From NCBI RefSeq assembly GCF_007680605.1, contig NZ_VEIO01000007.1:62001-126000 (forward strand): DNA of 64,000 bases, written 5' to 3'. This document shows, in pieces, positions 37,521 to 46,014 of the stretch (the first letter of the stretch is position 1; each line of letters opens with the position of its first letter). The notes under the pieces are model-generated. The model saw only the letters and a program-made list of their open reading frames with translations, was not told where the DNA came from and searched no databases. The translations under genes were made by a program, and so were the position numbers. This stretch comes from Paenibacillus xylanexedens (lineage in GTDB: Bacteria > Bacillota > Bacilli > Paenibacillales > Paenibacillaceae).

Positions 37521-38159
37521 GTGCCGATAGAGAATCAAGCGAATATTTTGACGACTAGAGTAGAGTCTGTTCTTTATTATGCCCAACCGTTCTTAAACAA
37601 CGAATATAGAGCAGGCTGGATCGGCGGAAATGCGCCCGAGTTTTTCGACGACCAATCAGAACTCATCCACGAAGGTAACCAAAAGTATGCTTTTTATCTG
37701 AGCCTTAACCACCCCTTCAAACCAGAGCGCATGATCTCGATCTTTATCCCTGAAGAGCGTCATACCTATTTGGAAAATAACATCTATCCTCATTGCCCAA
37801 TCAAGGTGATTGAACATCCTGTTTCAGCAGAAAGCATGCGGGATTCCTTTACTCACAAGGATCTGATAAAACACTCCATCTCATACGGAGAACGAAGCAA
37901 GGACGAAGAATCCATGGAGCAGCCCTTTTTAATTAAGGTGGGCGGTAATCCGAGACTGATTCAGGATGAAGACTATTATTTTGCAGAGCTCAAGAAAGGG
38001 GCACTATCGTTCTTTTTCCAAGTCGAAGAAGATGGTTATCCCGAAACATTGATCCGAGAGGATGGGGATTATCCATTTGGTTATGGCTCGCTTTATATTT
38101 TCGCCAAAATGGGTACTGAATTAGAACACCCTGTAGCCGGTTTCTGTCAGTTTTCTTAA
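37521..38159 (+). CDS. Hypothetical cytoplasmic protein
   Basis: 212 residues from GTG 37521, placed behind GGAGAGGGA; the frame is open back to 37488. No signal peptide or membrane segment. The C-terminal GDYPFGYGSLYIFAKMGTELEHPVAGFCQFS has a faint resemblance to the end of DUF1963 (YwqG-like) proteins, but the match is too weak for a family call. It lies between two terminators, so it is a single-gene unit. Confidence 0.7.
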   Translation: MPIENQANILTTRVESVLYYAQPFLNNEYRAGWIGGNAPEFFDDQSELIHEGNQKYAFYLSLNHPFKPERMISIFIPEERHTYLENNIYPHCPIKVIEHPVSAESMRDSFTHKDLIKHSISYGERSKDEESMEQPFLIKVGGNPRLIQDEDYYFAELKKGALSFFFQVEEDGYPETLIREDGDYPFGYGSLYIFAKMGTELEHPVAGFCQFS

Positions 38160-38293
38160 GCGCGGGATCATATAACCAATAATAAAAAAATATATGAAAT
38201 CCTTAACCGTCCTGTTCTCTGCAGCGGTTATTTGGGGAGAGGGGAATTAGATACCTCGTTGCTTCGTGATATGTAAATTCAGAGAATGTCTAT

Positions 38294-38332
38294 AAACGCT
38301 ACTGACATAACGTTGTCAGTGGCGTTTTTTTA
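38294..38332 (+). terminator. Rho-independent terminator before the VOC gene
   Basis: Stem ACGCTACTGACA / TGTCAGTGGCGT with a short loop and TTTTTTT. It ends the unit starting at 37521. Confidence 0.88.
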
Positions 38333-38417
38333 TAATCAGATCAGTACAGCAAGGTAGAAAGGTAAGTAACAAGATTTAGGGAGAAATAATGAAGAAAATT
38401 AGGGAGGATGATCTGTT

Positions 38418-38828
38418 ATGAATTTTGCTTCTGTACGTATCATTACTGACGATGTAGACGGCCTGGTGGCGTTCTATGAGCACGTTCTTGGGGTTCCGGC
38501 AGAGCGCCCCGCACCTGTATTCGCAGAGCTCGTTTTACCATCATGTACACTTGCCATCGGGCACACCCAGACTACAGTATTATTTGGAGTGGATGCTACA
38601 AATGCAACCTGGGCCGTGAACCATCCGGTCATTTTGGAGTTCCGTGTTGCTGATATCGAAGCGGAATACGAGCGCCTGAAGACATACATTCATGATTGGG
38701 TGCAGCAACCAACCACAATGCCGTGGGGGAACCGCTCCATGCTCTTTCGTGATCCGGAGGGCAACATGGTAAACTTCTTTCAACCGATAACGAACGAAGC
38801 TATTCAACGATTAAGTGAGAGATATTGA
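38418..38828 (+). CDS. VOC-family (glyoxalase/bleomycin-resistance) protein
   Basis: 136 residues with the paired beta-alpha-beta-beta-beta modules of the vicinal oxygen chelate fold: SVRIITDDVDGLVAFYEHVLGVPAE at the N-terminus and a C-terminal MLFRDPEGNMVNFFQP, whose Glu/Asn region is typical. Members include glyoxalase I, dioxygenases and drug-binding proteins; the substrate is unknown. The strong ribosome-binding site AGGGAGGATG precedes ATG 38418. The following terminator makes it a single-gene unit. Confidence 0.88.
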   Translation: MNFASVRIITDDVDGLVAFYEHVLGVPAERPAPVFAELVLPSCTLAIGHTQTTVLFGVDATNATWAVNHPVILEFRVADIEAEYERLKTYIHDWVQQPTTMPWGNRSMLFRDPEGNMVNFFQPITNEAIQRLSERY

Positions 38829-38856
38829 TCCGTAATATACGCATAAAATCAGCTCG

Positions 38857-38901
38857 CGTCTTGTTTACGATTTTCAATAAATCAGTAGACAGGACGTTTT
38901 T
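38857..38901 (+). terminator. Rho-independent terminator after the VOC gene
   Basis: Hairpin CGTCTTGTTTACGATTT / AAATCAGTAGACAGGACG plus TTTTT; a near copy of the hairpin at 30144-30189. Confidence 0.85.
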
Positions 38902-39066
38902 AAATCTGTATTTGGCGGAAAAAAGCAACTCATAACTACGGCAGCGATTCAGCTCCTAAGTATTTCCTTCTTGTGGTAATATAAGTGAGTCAGTACATAT
39001 TCTGCGCTTTGGGAACGAAAAGATCAGCTTGAGTACGAGACATCAAGGGATAGGGAGTGATCTTAG

Positions 39067-40317
39067 ATGAGTCAGTTTCTTCAGATGGGAGCAAATACAA
39101 CTTTAAGTGCGGCAAAAGGGAGTATCCGGATTAGTCACGAGATTTCGAATTCGATCGATGTTTCATTAACGGCCTTCCTTTTAACGGAGTCCGACAAGGT
39201 ACAAGGAGATAGCGGGATCATTTTTTACAATCAACCAACAAGTTCCACAGGTGTAGCGACTCTTTTACCCTCCGAGCAAGCAGGTAATACCAAAGTACAT
39301 AGAATTGATTTCGATATGGATAAAGTTCCTGAAGGGATAACCAAAATAGCGATAACACTGACAGAGGATCATAACACGGGATTTTCAAATGTAAAAAATC
39401 TGACAGCCGAAATATGTACTGATAATACAGTTATTCAGTTATCGCCCTCCCTATTCACGACCGAAAATGGGATCGTAGTTCTGGAATTATATCTAAGGAA
39501 TGGGCAAACCAAGGCAAAATCAATCTGGCGCGGATTTAATTCCGGGCTTGAAGGATTATGTAAAAACTATGGTGTTGAGGTTGAAGGAGACGAACCAAGT
39601 AAACCTGCCAAACCGCAGATTACTCCCGATCCATCATCAAAAGCCCCTGATTCAACAAGTGGTGCTGCAACCGATCATAAAAATACGCAACCATCCAAGT
39701 CATCATTAAACCTTCAAAAGGTATCCGGCAAGATTAATCTCGAAAAAGGGCAAAAGTCAGTACTCATTGATAAAACGCCAGAGATTACGGCTACGGTATC
39801 TTGGGAAACCGGAACAGATTACGATATCTACGCTCTGGTCTACACCAAGGAGGGTAAGCAGATTGATGTAGCGATGTTTGGTGCAAAGGGCGTACCGCCA
39901 CTTCAAAGCTTTGGTAACGGGGCCGTGGAACATAAGGGCGATGTGGGGAGAAGTAACCAAGCCATTAAAACAGAGGTTATCAAATTAAGATTAAGAGATG
40001 ATATTCTTGCGGTTGTTCCTGTCGTTTATTCAGCTCAGTCCAACGGGACCGGTTCTTTTTACCGATACAAGGTCTCGATGAGTATAGATAATCATGAGGG
40101 AACCTCTGTTACGATCTCGGCTAAAAATGCTAATAACAATGATAAGATATATACCTGTGTACCAGGAATACTGTATAACACACCAGACGGTGTAATAATA
40201 AGCCCATTGGAGCTTTATAGTAAACCGAATTCAGAGTTCAGGCCCAAGCTCAAGATGGGATCGTCCAAAATGGTAGAAGTGATCATGGATAAAGGGCCGA
40301 TGAATGACTATAAGTAG
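39067..40317 (+). CDS. TerD/TerA-like tellurium-resistance family protein with two domains
   Basis: 416 residues. The N-terminal domain (about 1-175) has the TerD pattern: 'ISNSIDVSLTAFLLTESDKV', then 'FYNQ', then the acidic 'IDFDMDKVPEGITKIAITL'. A Pro/Ser-rich linker (about 180-220) joins a second TerD/TerA-like half (VSWETGTDYDIYALVYTKEGK...). TerD proteins bind calcium and act in envelope or oxidative stress, with tellurite resistance as a side effect. It is alone here, without the usual terZABCDE neighbours. The ribosome-binding site is GGGAGTG. Confidence 0.8.
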   Translation: MSQFLQMGANTTLSAAKGSIRISHEISNSIDVSLTAFLLTESDKVQGDSGIIFYNQPTSSTGVATLLPSEQAGNTKVHRIDFDMDKVPEGITKIAITLTEDHNTGFSNVKNLTAEICTDNTVIQLSPSLFTTENGIVVLELYLRNGQTKAKSIWRGFNSGLEGLCKNYGVEVEGDEPSKPAKPQITPDPSSKAPDSTSGAATDHKNTQPSKSSLNLQKVSGKINLEKGQKSVLIDKTPEITATVSWETGTDYDIYALVYTKEGKQIDVAMFGAKGVPPLQSFGNGAVEHKGDVGRSNQAIKTEVIKLRLRDDILAVVPVVYSAQSNGTGSFYRYKVSMSIDNHEGTSVTISAKNANNNDKIYTCVPGILYNTPDGVIISPLELYSKPNSEFRPKLKMGSSKMVEVIMDKGPMNDYK

Positions 40318-40403
40318 TTAAGGGTGAAAAAGCTGAGTATGAAAGATTCATGAGATACTTTGGCAATATATTTACTATTGATAAAGTTTGATTCGATACA
40401 TGG

Positions 40404-40425
40404 GGCCATCCTGTAAAGGATGGCC
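40404..40425 (+). terminator. Hairpin after the TerD-like gene
   Basis: Perfect stem GGCCATCC / GGATGGCC with a 6-base loop but only a weak T run. Related to 25225-25244. Confidence 0.5.
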
Positions 40426-40494
40426 TTGCAAGTACAATGAGAAAAAGAGGAACGCCATGCAATACTCGATTTGGAATGAAGCAGTATTTTTTAA

Positions 40495-40536
40495 TGAGAA
40501 CGATCAGTAAAAATAATTCTTTACTGATCGTTCTCA
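40495..40536. promoter_or_regulatory. 17-bp perfect inverted repeat, candidate TetR operator
   Basis: Arms TGAGAACGATCAGTAAA (40495-40511) and its exact reverse complement (40520-40536), 8-base spacer, 33 bases before the tetR start. TetR repressors usually bind such palindromes over their own promoters. The half-site GATCGTTCTC recurs at 41194-41203 ahead of the next genes. Confidence 0.7.
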
Positions 40537-40568
40537 TTCTGATAAGATGTTTTTGGGAGGCAATAACA

Positions 40569-41159
40569 ATGGCTAGAAGCAAGGAATTTGAAGAGAGTGT
40601 AGTTCTGGAGAAGGCGATGAGACTGTTCTGGGAACAGGGCTATGAGAAGACATCAATGAATGATCTGGTTGAAACGATGGGAATTCATCGACGAAGCCTT
40701 TACGATACATTTACCGATAAGCATACATTGTTTCTTAAGGCAATGGATCGTTTTGGAGAGCGGATTGCTGCTCGCTGGGAGGCAGGCATCAAACAAGCCG
40801 CAACAGCCAAGGAAGGCATTTGGTTTATTTTCCGTTATGTCATCGAAGGCGAGGAGGATACGCCTGCTGGTTGCATGATGGTCAATTCCGCAGTTGAATT
40901 AGCAAACCGGGATCAGTCTGTAGATCATAAGACTTCGTACGTCTTTGCTAGGTCGGAGCAATGCCTGACCGATCTCATTAAGAAAGGGCAGCAGAATGGT
41001 GAATTCGCTAATCCGTCCGAGGCCAAAGATCTGGCTGAACACCTTCATAATACCTTACTTGGTTTAAGGGTTATGGCTCGTACATCAGCGTCCAAGGAGA
41101 AGCTTTACCGGATTGCTGAGCAGTCAATAGATATCTTAGAAATTCAAAAGAAGAATTAA
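40569..41159 (+). CDS. TetR-family regulator
   Basis: 196 residues from ATG 40569 behind GGGAGG. The N-terminal HTH reads VLEKAMRLFWEQGYEKTSMNDLVETMGIHRRSLYDTFTDKHTLFLKAM, typical of TetR proteins, with a helical ligand-binding C-terminal part including DTPAGCMMVNSAVELANRD, as in AcrR/YxaF-like members. It probably represses itself and the short-chain dehydrogenase operon downstream through the shared operator motif. The frame is open upstream to 40437, but that part crosses the operator and is not coding. Confidence 0.92.
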   Translation: MARSKEFEESVVLEKAMRLFWEQGYEKTSMNDLVETMGIHRRSLYDTFTDKHTLFLKAMDRFGERIAARWEAGIKQAATAKEGIWFIFRYVIEGEEDTPAGCMMVNSAVELANRDQSVDHKTSYVFARSEQCLTDLIKKGQQNGEFANPSEAKDLAEHLHNTLLGLRVMARTSASKEKLYRIAEQSIDILEIQKKN

Positions 41160-41179
41160 AGAGGAAATCCTCTTTTTTT
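41157..41179 (+). terminator. Rho-independent terminator after tetR
   Basis: Stem AAAGAGG / CCTCTTT with a 4-base loop and a T run. It probably reduces read-through into the next unit. Confidence 0.65.
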
Positions 41180-41188
41180 AAATATATT

Positions 41189-41203
41189 AGAATGATCGTT
41201 CTC
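41189..41203. promoter_or_regulatory. Second candidate TetR operator
   Basis: AGAATGATCGTTCT is a near-perfect palindrome and shares GATCGTTCTC with the operator candidate at 40495-40536. It lies just upstream of the truncated oxidoreductase and the SDR gene. Confidence 0.5.
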
Positions 41204-41224
41204 GAAAAGGAAGGGATTTGTTAT

Positions 41225-41299
41225 ATGGAAACATTGATTATCGTTGCCCATCCCAATCTGGCGGAATCCCGCATCAACAAGACTTGTCACAATCAATAA
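41225..41299 (+). pseudogene. Remnant of an NAD(P)H oxidoreductase (KefF/MdaB-like flavodoxin fold)
   Basis: An ATG with ribosome-binding site AAGGAAGGG opens a 24-codon frame, METLIIVAHPNLAESRINKT, then CHNQ and a stop. This is the conserved N-terminal strand of flavodoxin-like NAD(P)H quinone oxidoreductases ('MKTLIIVAHPNL..S..NK'). A full enzyme has about 180-200 residues, so most of the gene has been deleted and joined to DNA just before the SDR gene. It could still be translated as a short peptide. Confidence 0.7.
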
Positions 41300-41327
41300 G
41301 TAAGTTAATTCGAGGAGGAGAAGACGT

Positions 41328-42038
41328 ATGACAAATAAGATCGCATTGGTCACTGGAGCTAGCAAAGGAATCGGTTTTGAAATCGCAAGGCAGTTGGGGC
41401 AATTGGGAATAACGGTTCTCGTTGCTGCCCGCACACAAGCCACGGCTAACGAGGCAGCTGAAGTATTGCTGAAGGAGGGTATTCAGGCCATTGCATTGGA
41501 ATTGGAAGTAACCAACTCTGAGCATATTGCAAGAGTTGCCCAATTCCTAGAGCATAAGTTTGGTTACCTGGATATATTGGTTAACAACGCTGGTATCTCG
41601 GTGGAGAACGGGGATTATGAAGGGGACTCTTTCCGGGATACATTCGAGGTCAATACATTTGCACCATATTACCTTACCGAAGCTCTGCTGCCTCTCCTGC
41701 TCAAAAGTGAAGCTGGTCGCATCGTCAATCAAAGCAGTGCTCTCGGATCAATTCATTTTCAGCTGAGCAATGAGCTTGTCCAGCGGATATCCACCCCGGC
41801 ATACGCAGCTTCCAAAGCGGCTCTGAACATGCTAACCGCGTATTGGACACAACAGTCGAAGGGAACTAACCTGAAGGTCAATTCCGTCCATCCGGGTATT
41901 GTTCGAACACGTATGGGGGGCGAGAAGGCAGAGTTATCGCCAGAAGAGGGAGCCAAAACAGCAGTTCGTTTAGCTACGATATCCCAAGATGGCCCAGCAG
42001 GTGGATTTTTCTATATGGATAGCGAGTTACCATGGTAA
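41328..42038 (+). CDS. Short-chain dehydrogenase/reductase
   Basis: 236 residues, classical SDR Rossmann fold. Cofactor motif TGASKGIGFEIA (residues about 9-20), NNAG in LVNNAGIS, catalytic Ser in NQSSALGSI, and Tyr-Lys in YAASKAALN. The Arg after the first strand pattern suggests NADPH use but this is inference. It resembles plant-type carbonyl reductases of the YvaG/AdhR-neighbour group. It lies behind the GAGGAGGAG ribosome-binding site and is likely under TetR control. The SRPBCC gene follows after 56 bases. Confidence 0.93.
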   Translation: MTNKIALVTGASKGIGFEIARQLGQLGITVLVAARTQATANEAAEVLLKEGIQAIALELEVTNSEHIARVAQFLEHKFGYLDILVNNAGISVENGDYEGDSFRDTFEVNTFAPYYLTEALLPLLLKSEAGRIVNQSSALGSIHFQLSNELVQRISTPAYAASKAALNMLTAYWTQQSKGTNLKVNSVHPGIVRTRMGGEKAELSPEEGAKTAVRLATISQDGPAGGFFYMDSELPW

Positions 42039-42094
42039 AAAAAGATCATTCATTGGTCTTTTGAACATTATTTGACGATAAGGAGAAGATGACT

Positions 42095-42502
42095 ATGCCA
42101 ACCATTCATAAAACAACCTTAATTAACGTCCCACCTGAGCAAGCTTGGGATGCAATCAAAGATGTAGGTGCCTTCCATCTTCGTCTCGTTCCGGGACTAA
42201 CAGCCGCTACTCGAATGGACGGAAATGAAAGAACACTGATTCTGGGTGATGGTAGTACTGTAAAAGAAGCGATTGTGTCCATAGATGAAGGAGAACGCCG
42301 TCTGGTGTTTGCGGTGAAGGAGGGGCGTATGCCGCTTTCTCATCACAATGCTTCTTTTCAGATCATTCCTGATCCCCAGGGAGGCAGTCAATTCATATGG
42401 ATTACTGACTTTTTACCCGCAGAGCTGACAGAAGCAATCCAAGCCCAGGCAGATCGTGTTTCAACTCTCATTAAACAAACCATTGAAGCAGCATCAAAAT
42501 AA
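42095..42502 (+). CDS. SRPBCC (START/Bet v1-like) family protein
   Basis: 135 residues. It has the Bet v1-like pattern: 'TLINVPPEQAWDAIKDVGAFH' at the N-terminus, a beta-rich middle and a long C-terminal helix (IQAQADRVSTLIKQTIEAA). Such proteins bind hydrophobic ligands in a cavity or act as cyclases; the polyketide-cyclase-2 type is a possible match. The ATG at 42095 is preferred over 42089 because AGGAGA (42081-42086) is eight bases away. It probably forms a transcript with the SDR gene, and a terminator follows. Confidence 0.85.
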   Translation: MPTIHKTTLINVPPEQAWDAIKDVGAFHLRLVPGLTAATRMDGNERTLILGDGSTVKEAIVSIDEGERRLVFAVKEGRMPLSHHNASFQIIPDPQGGSQFIWITDFLPAELTEAIQAQADRVSTLIKQTIEAASK

Positions 42503-42514
42503 CAGAGTTATACA

Positions 42515-42557
42515 AAAGGCTGGATGGAAAACATAATGGTTTTCTGTTCAGCTTTTT
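42515..42557 (+). terminator. Rho-independent terminator after the SRPBCC gene
   Basis: Long hairpin AAAGGCTG..GAAAAC / GTTTTCTGTTCAGCTTTTTT. Closely related to the terminator at 18261-18304. Confidence 0.85.
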
Positions 42558-42665
42558 TGAGAGTTAAAGTAAAGCTATGTATAACTTCCCTCACTGAAGG
42601 AGAGATAACGAAGCAGTAAGATTAGACATGTGATTCGTTACGACATTCAAGGAGGGAGCAGAGCA

Positions 42666-42695
42666 ATGACTTTGAAAAGTGAGCACTCATGTTAA
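42666..42695 (+). other. Nine-codon upstream ORF overlapping the DUF6544 start
   Basis: GGAGGGAGCAGAGCA is followed by ATG 42666 and nine codons (MTLKSEHSC), stop TAA 42693-42695. The next gene's ATG (42689) lies inside this ORF, so the strong ribosome-binding site may serve the small ORF and couple it to the large one. A frameshift in an originally longer N-terminus is the alternative. Confidence 0.5.
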
Positions 42696-43522
42696 TTGGA
42701 TTGGTGTTGCTGGTTTTTATCCTTGTGGCTACCGTCGTTTATTGGTTGATTCCGTATTCACCGCTTAAGGCAAAATTCAATCGAGATATGAAAACATGTA
42801 TTCAACGTTCCAGCCAGGCAAAAGGCATTCTGACAGATAGAGATGTCCAGGTTTTACCCGCACCCGTCCAGCACTATTTGAAGACCTGTGGTTATATGGG
42901 GAGATCGAAGAGTTCGTACATGAGAATCGATTTTGAAAAGGCAAATTTTAAGCTATCACTGGAAAAACCGATGATTCACATTGGTTACTCACAAATGAAT
43001 TTTGTCCAGAAACCGGATCGAGCTGCATTCATTGCTGCTAACATGCACGGTATTCCATTTCAAGGTTATGACTCTTTTCGGGATGGTAAAGGAAGCATGA
43101 AAGGGGTTCTTGCCAAGGCCATACCTTTGTTTAACGAAAGAGGAGCGGACATGGATCGGGCGTGTTTGGTCACCTTTCTATCCGAATCCTTATTGATTCC
43201 CGATGCCGCAATACAAAGCTACATTACCTGGGAAGAGGTCGACCACACCCATGCTAAAGCAACTATTGCCTATTGCGGTGTAAGAGCCCACGGTATATTT
43301 ACTTTCAGCGAAGACGGTGAACTATGCTCCTTTACAACGGATAATCGAACCTATACTTCGATGAATGGCACCCGTCAGCAGGTGAGATGGTCGGCGTTAT
43401 TTAGCGACTACCAGACAAGGAACGGCATGAAGCAGCCCTCTCGTTTACAGGCGATATGGCATGTTCCAGAAGGCGACATCCTTTATTTTGACAGCAGTAA
43501 CTTTCACATCCGTCGGTTTTAG
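42689..43522 (+). CDS. DUF6544-family membrane-anchored protein
   Basis: 277 residues. One N-terminal membrane segment (LIGLVLLVFILVATVVYWLI), then a soluble part including 'VLPAPVQHYLKTCGYMG', the family hallmark, and a C-terminal QPSRLQAIWHVPEGDILYFD. The function of DUF6544 proteins is unknown. ATG 42689 has no ribosome-binding site of its own; translation is probably by re-initiation from the 9-codon ORF that overlaps it. Single-gene unit closed by a terminator at 43588. Confidence 0.78.
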   Translation: MLIGLVLLVFILVATVVYWLIPYSPLKAKFNRDMKTCIQRSSQAKGILTDRDVQVLPAPVQHYLKTCGYMGRSKSSYMRIDFEKANFKLSLEKPMIHIGYSQMNFVQKPDRAAFIAANMHGIPFQGYDSFRDGKGSMKGVLAKAIPLFNERGADMDRACLVTFLSESLLIPDAAIQSYITWEEVDHTHAKATIAYCGVRAHGIFTFSEDGELCSFTTDNRTYTSMNGTRQQVRWSALFSDYQTRNGMKQPSRLQAIWHVPEGDILYFDSSNFHIRRF

Positions 43523-43587
43523 TTACGGATGAAAGCATGACATCCGTAGCACAAATAGAGCATAACATAGTTAAACATTTCAGAGGT

Positions 43588-43625
43588 AAAAAGCCGAATG
43601 CACCTTTAGGAGCACTCGGCTTTTT
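43588..43625. terminator. Bidirectional terminator between DUF6544 and araC genes
   Basis: Stem AAAAAGCCGA / TCGGCTTTTT with inner pairing TGC/GCA. T runs on both strands suit the two convergent genes. Confidence 0.88.
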
Positions 43626-43720
43626 GGTGTGCCCATGTACATAATGAGCACAGTCGTATTCTCTATCCTCTTCTATTATTCTACCCGAGTTAAAAGTCTA
43701 GGATGAAGGTTCACGGTACG

Positions 43721-44482
43721 CTAGATGTTCTTGATCTGCAAGTTTTTGCGATAGGAACGCGGGGTTATACCGGTCTCTCTTTTGAACATGTTGCAGAACT
43801 GGGCATCGTTCACGAATCCGGCTTCGGCTGAGACATCCGAGATGGACATTTGTGTGCTGGCCAGCAGATGCTTCGCATAGTCCAACCGCTTGATCAACAT
43901 ATATCGAGAAGGAGAGGCTCCGTATTTCTCTTTGAACAAATGCCGGAAGCGATCATAGCTATATCCCGACATGTCAGCTAACATCTCGATAGAGAGACGT
44001 TGTGTGAAATGTTCATTCATATAAGCAAGCACATGCTGGAGACGGTCTCCTGAGAACAGAGGATACATGCTGTTACCTCCACGATGAAGCAAGTGCAGTA
44101 GCATGTGGTGCAGACGGTCGTTCAAGTAGTCCTGAGCGCCTTCACCCCGCCGCGTATATTCCGTGTTCAACTGCAGCATGTAATGATGGATGCTATGCTC
44201 CCGGTCATCCTGATGCATGCCTTGCAGCTCGGCAATTTCAGACATATTTGTCTGAAATCCTACAAAAAGTACCTCGGCGTCCCCGCGATGGTCCTCGTCA
44301 TGCTGTTGATGAGGTGAAATAAGCGCATAAGTTCCAGCTTGAAAATGATAGTTATGCTCTCCGATCATGGATGTCCCGTTTCCTTTAAAATAATAGACCA
44401 ACTCATAACATTCATGGTGATGAGGGATGATATGTGTGAACCGGGCATGTTCGGCTCTGACAACATATAGAACTTGATCCAT
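43721..44482 (-). CDS. AraC-family regulator with cupin sensor domain
   Basis: 253 residues from ATG 44482 (minus strand), behind AGGGGGAAA; the open frame extends 13 codons further. Residues about 1-120 form a cupin-like ligand domain (HIIPHHHECYELVYYFKGNGTSM). The C-terminal two-HTH AraC domain includes LADMSGYSYDRFRHLFKEKYG and ISDVSAEAGFVNDAQFCNMFKRETGITPRSYR. It is divergent from the nucleoside-transport operon, so it most likely senses a nucleoside, sugar or related compound and activates that operon. Confidence 0.92.
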   Translation of the reverse strand: MDQVLYVVRAEHARFTHIIPHHHECYELVYYFKGNGTSMIGEHNYHFQAGTYALISPHQQHDEDHRGDAEVLFVGFQTNMSEIAELQGMHQDDREHSIHHYMLQLNTEYTRRGEGAQDYLNDRLHHMLLHLLHRGGNSMYPLFSGDRLQHVLAYMNEHFTQRLSIEMLADMSGYSYDRFRHLFKEKYGASPSRYMLIKRLDYAKHLLASTQMSISDVSAEAGFVNDAQFCNMFKRETGITPRSYRKNLQIKNI

Positions 44483-44749
44483 TAATATTTTCCCCCTAAT
44501 TTCGACAATTAGCCGAATCATACAAAAAAGCGACCGAAATCATATAAATATAATGGCTTGATTTTGTTATGATCATACTCATAAACGAATGTTAAACGGA
44601 ATTAATAGTTTATACGTTCGGTTATAGCAGTAAAGAAAACGCATTACAATTCAGATCTAGGCTGTGAATCACCTGATTTATAAAGCTGGGCTGTAAGCAC
44701 GACAGATTATCCATGATTTTAACAACAAACAGGGGTGTGAGTAAAGAAG

Positions 44750-45877
44750 ATGAAGAAGAATGCGTTGGTAATTTGTATGGTAGCGTTGTTGTTGCTTCTG
44801 TCCGCATGTGGAGGTATGAAGGGTGCAACAGGTGAAACGGGTTCAGCAGGAACGGACAATGGCGGCGAGCAGACCGATCAATTGAAAGTGGTATTGCTAA
44901 TTCCAGGCACACTGGGTGATAAATCCTTCTTCGACGCTGCTAACCATGGTCTGGAGTTAGTAAAGTCCGAACTGGGTGCTAAGACCAAGGTTATTGAAAT
45001 GGGTACAGACAAAACGAAGTGGGAACCAACGTTTAACGATATTTCTGCTGAGGACTGGGACATCGTCATTTCTGGTGGCTCTGAGATTACAGAAATGTTT
45101 AACGCGGCTGCGGAGCAGCATTCTGACAAAACGTTCATCAACTATGATACGGATATCGAGGATGCACCCGCTAATGTTTATAATATGTCCTATTCTACAA
45201 ATGAAGTATCCTTCCTGGCGGGAGCGGTTGCGGCGCTCACTACCCAGTCGGATATGCCAAACGCGAACAAGGAGAACCTGATCGGCTTCCTGGGTGGTAT
45301 GGATATTCCGGGAATCAACGCTTTTCTCGTGGGTTACATCGAGGGAGCTAAATACGTAGACCCGAATATTAAGGTCGCTGTATCCTATGCAGGAGATTTC
45401 GTCAATCCAGCCAAAGGAAAAGAGCTTTCGCTTATTCAATATAACTCGGGAGTTGACGTGATTTTTAACGTTGCAGGTGGAACGGGGCTGGGCATTTTTG
45501 ATGCAGCCAAGGAAAAATCAAGGTATGCCATCGGCGTGGACTCTGACCAGGCTGCTTTGCTCAAAGAGACAGACCCTGCCAAAGCGAACCTGATCATTAC
45601 CTCTGCGATCAAAAAGATCGATACAGCGATTCTGGAAGCCGTGACCCAAGCCAAAGAGGGCAAGCTGGAGACCGGAAAACGCCAGGTGATGGGCTTTGTA
45701 GAGAACGGTGTTGGCATTGCGGAGAACGATATCTATACAAGTGTATTCCCTGCTGATCTGCAAGCGAAAGTAGAAGAGATCAAGAAGAAGCTTGAAAATA
45801 AAGAGATTAACGTATCCAATGCGATGGGTATGGAGACATCGGAGATCGAAGCGATCCGTAATAGCGTGAAGCCTTAA
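44750..45877 (+). CDS. BMP-family nucleoside-binding lipoprotein of an ABC transporter
   Basis: 375 residues with a lipoprotein signal (lipobox LLSAC, Cys about residue 20) and a Ser/Gly spacer. The mature part is a BMP/PnrA-type periplasmic-binding fold: VVLLIPGTLGDKSFFDAANHG, NYDTDIEDAPANVYNMSYSTNEVSFLAGAVAAL, IGFLGGMDIPGINAFLVGYIEGAKY. This family binds purine nucleosides, as NupN (YufN) in Bacillus subtilis for guanosine. First gene of the operon. Confidence 0.92.
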   Translation: MKKNALVICMVALLLLLSACGGMKGATGETGSAGTDNGGEQTDQLKVVLLIPGTLGDKSFFDAANHGLELVKSELGAKTKVIEMGTDKTKWEPTFNDISAEDWDIVISGGSEITEMFNAAAEQHSDKTFINYDTDIEDAPANVYNMSYSTNEVSFLAGAVAALTTQSDMPNANKENLIGFLGGMDIPGINAFLVGYIEGAKYVDPNIKVAVSYAGDFVNPAKGKELSLIQYNSGVDVIFNVAGGTGLGIFDAAKEKSRYAIGVDSDQAALLKETDPAKANLIITSAIKKIDTAILEAVTQAKEGKLETGKRQVMGFVENGVGIAENDIYTSVFPADLQAKVEEIKKKLENKEINVSNAMGMETSEIEAIRNSVKP

Positions 45878-46014
45878 GCTTTCGTTTTCTAGATAGATCA
45901 TCGGAGAGAAATAACCGGGTTTATGTTGTACAGCTGGAGATGTAGTCATGATCATTGATGCATTTTCGGCTGTATATTTTTTGTGCAAACTGCTCGAAGA
46001 GGGGAGAAGCTTAC

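Noticed and set aside
44483-44749. Possible purine riboswitch before the nucleoside operon
   Set aside because: The conserved core loops of the purine aptamer are absent; only AT-rich sequence with partial inverted repeats is seen.
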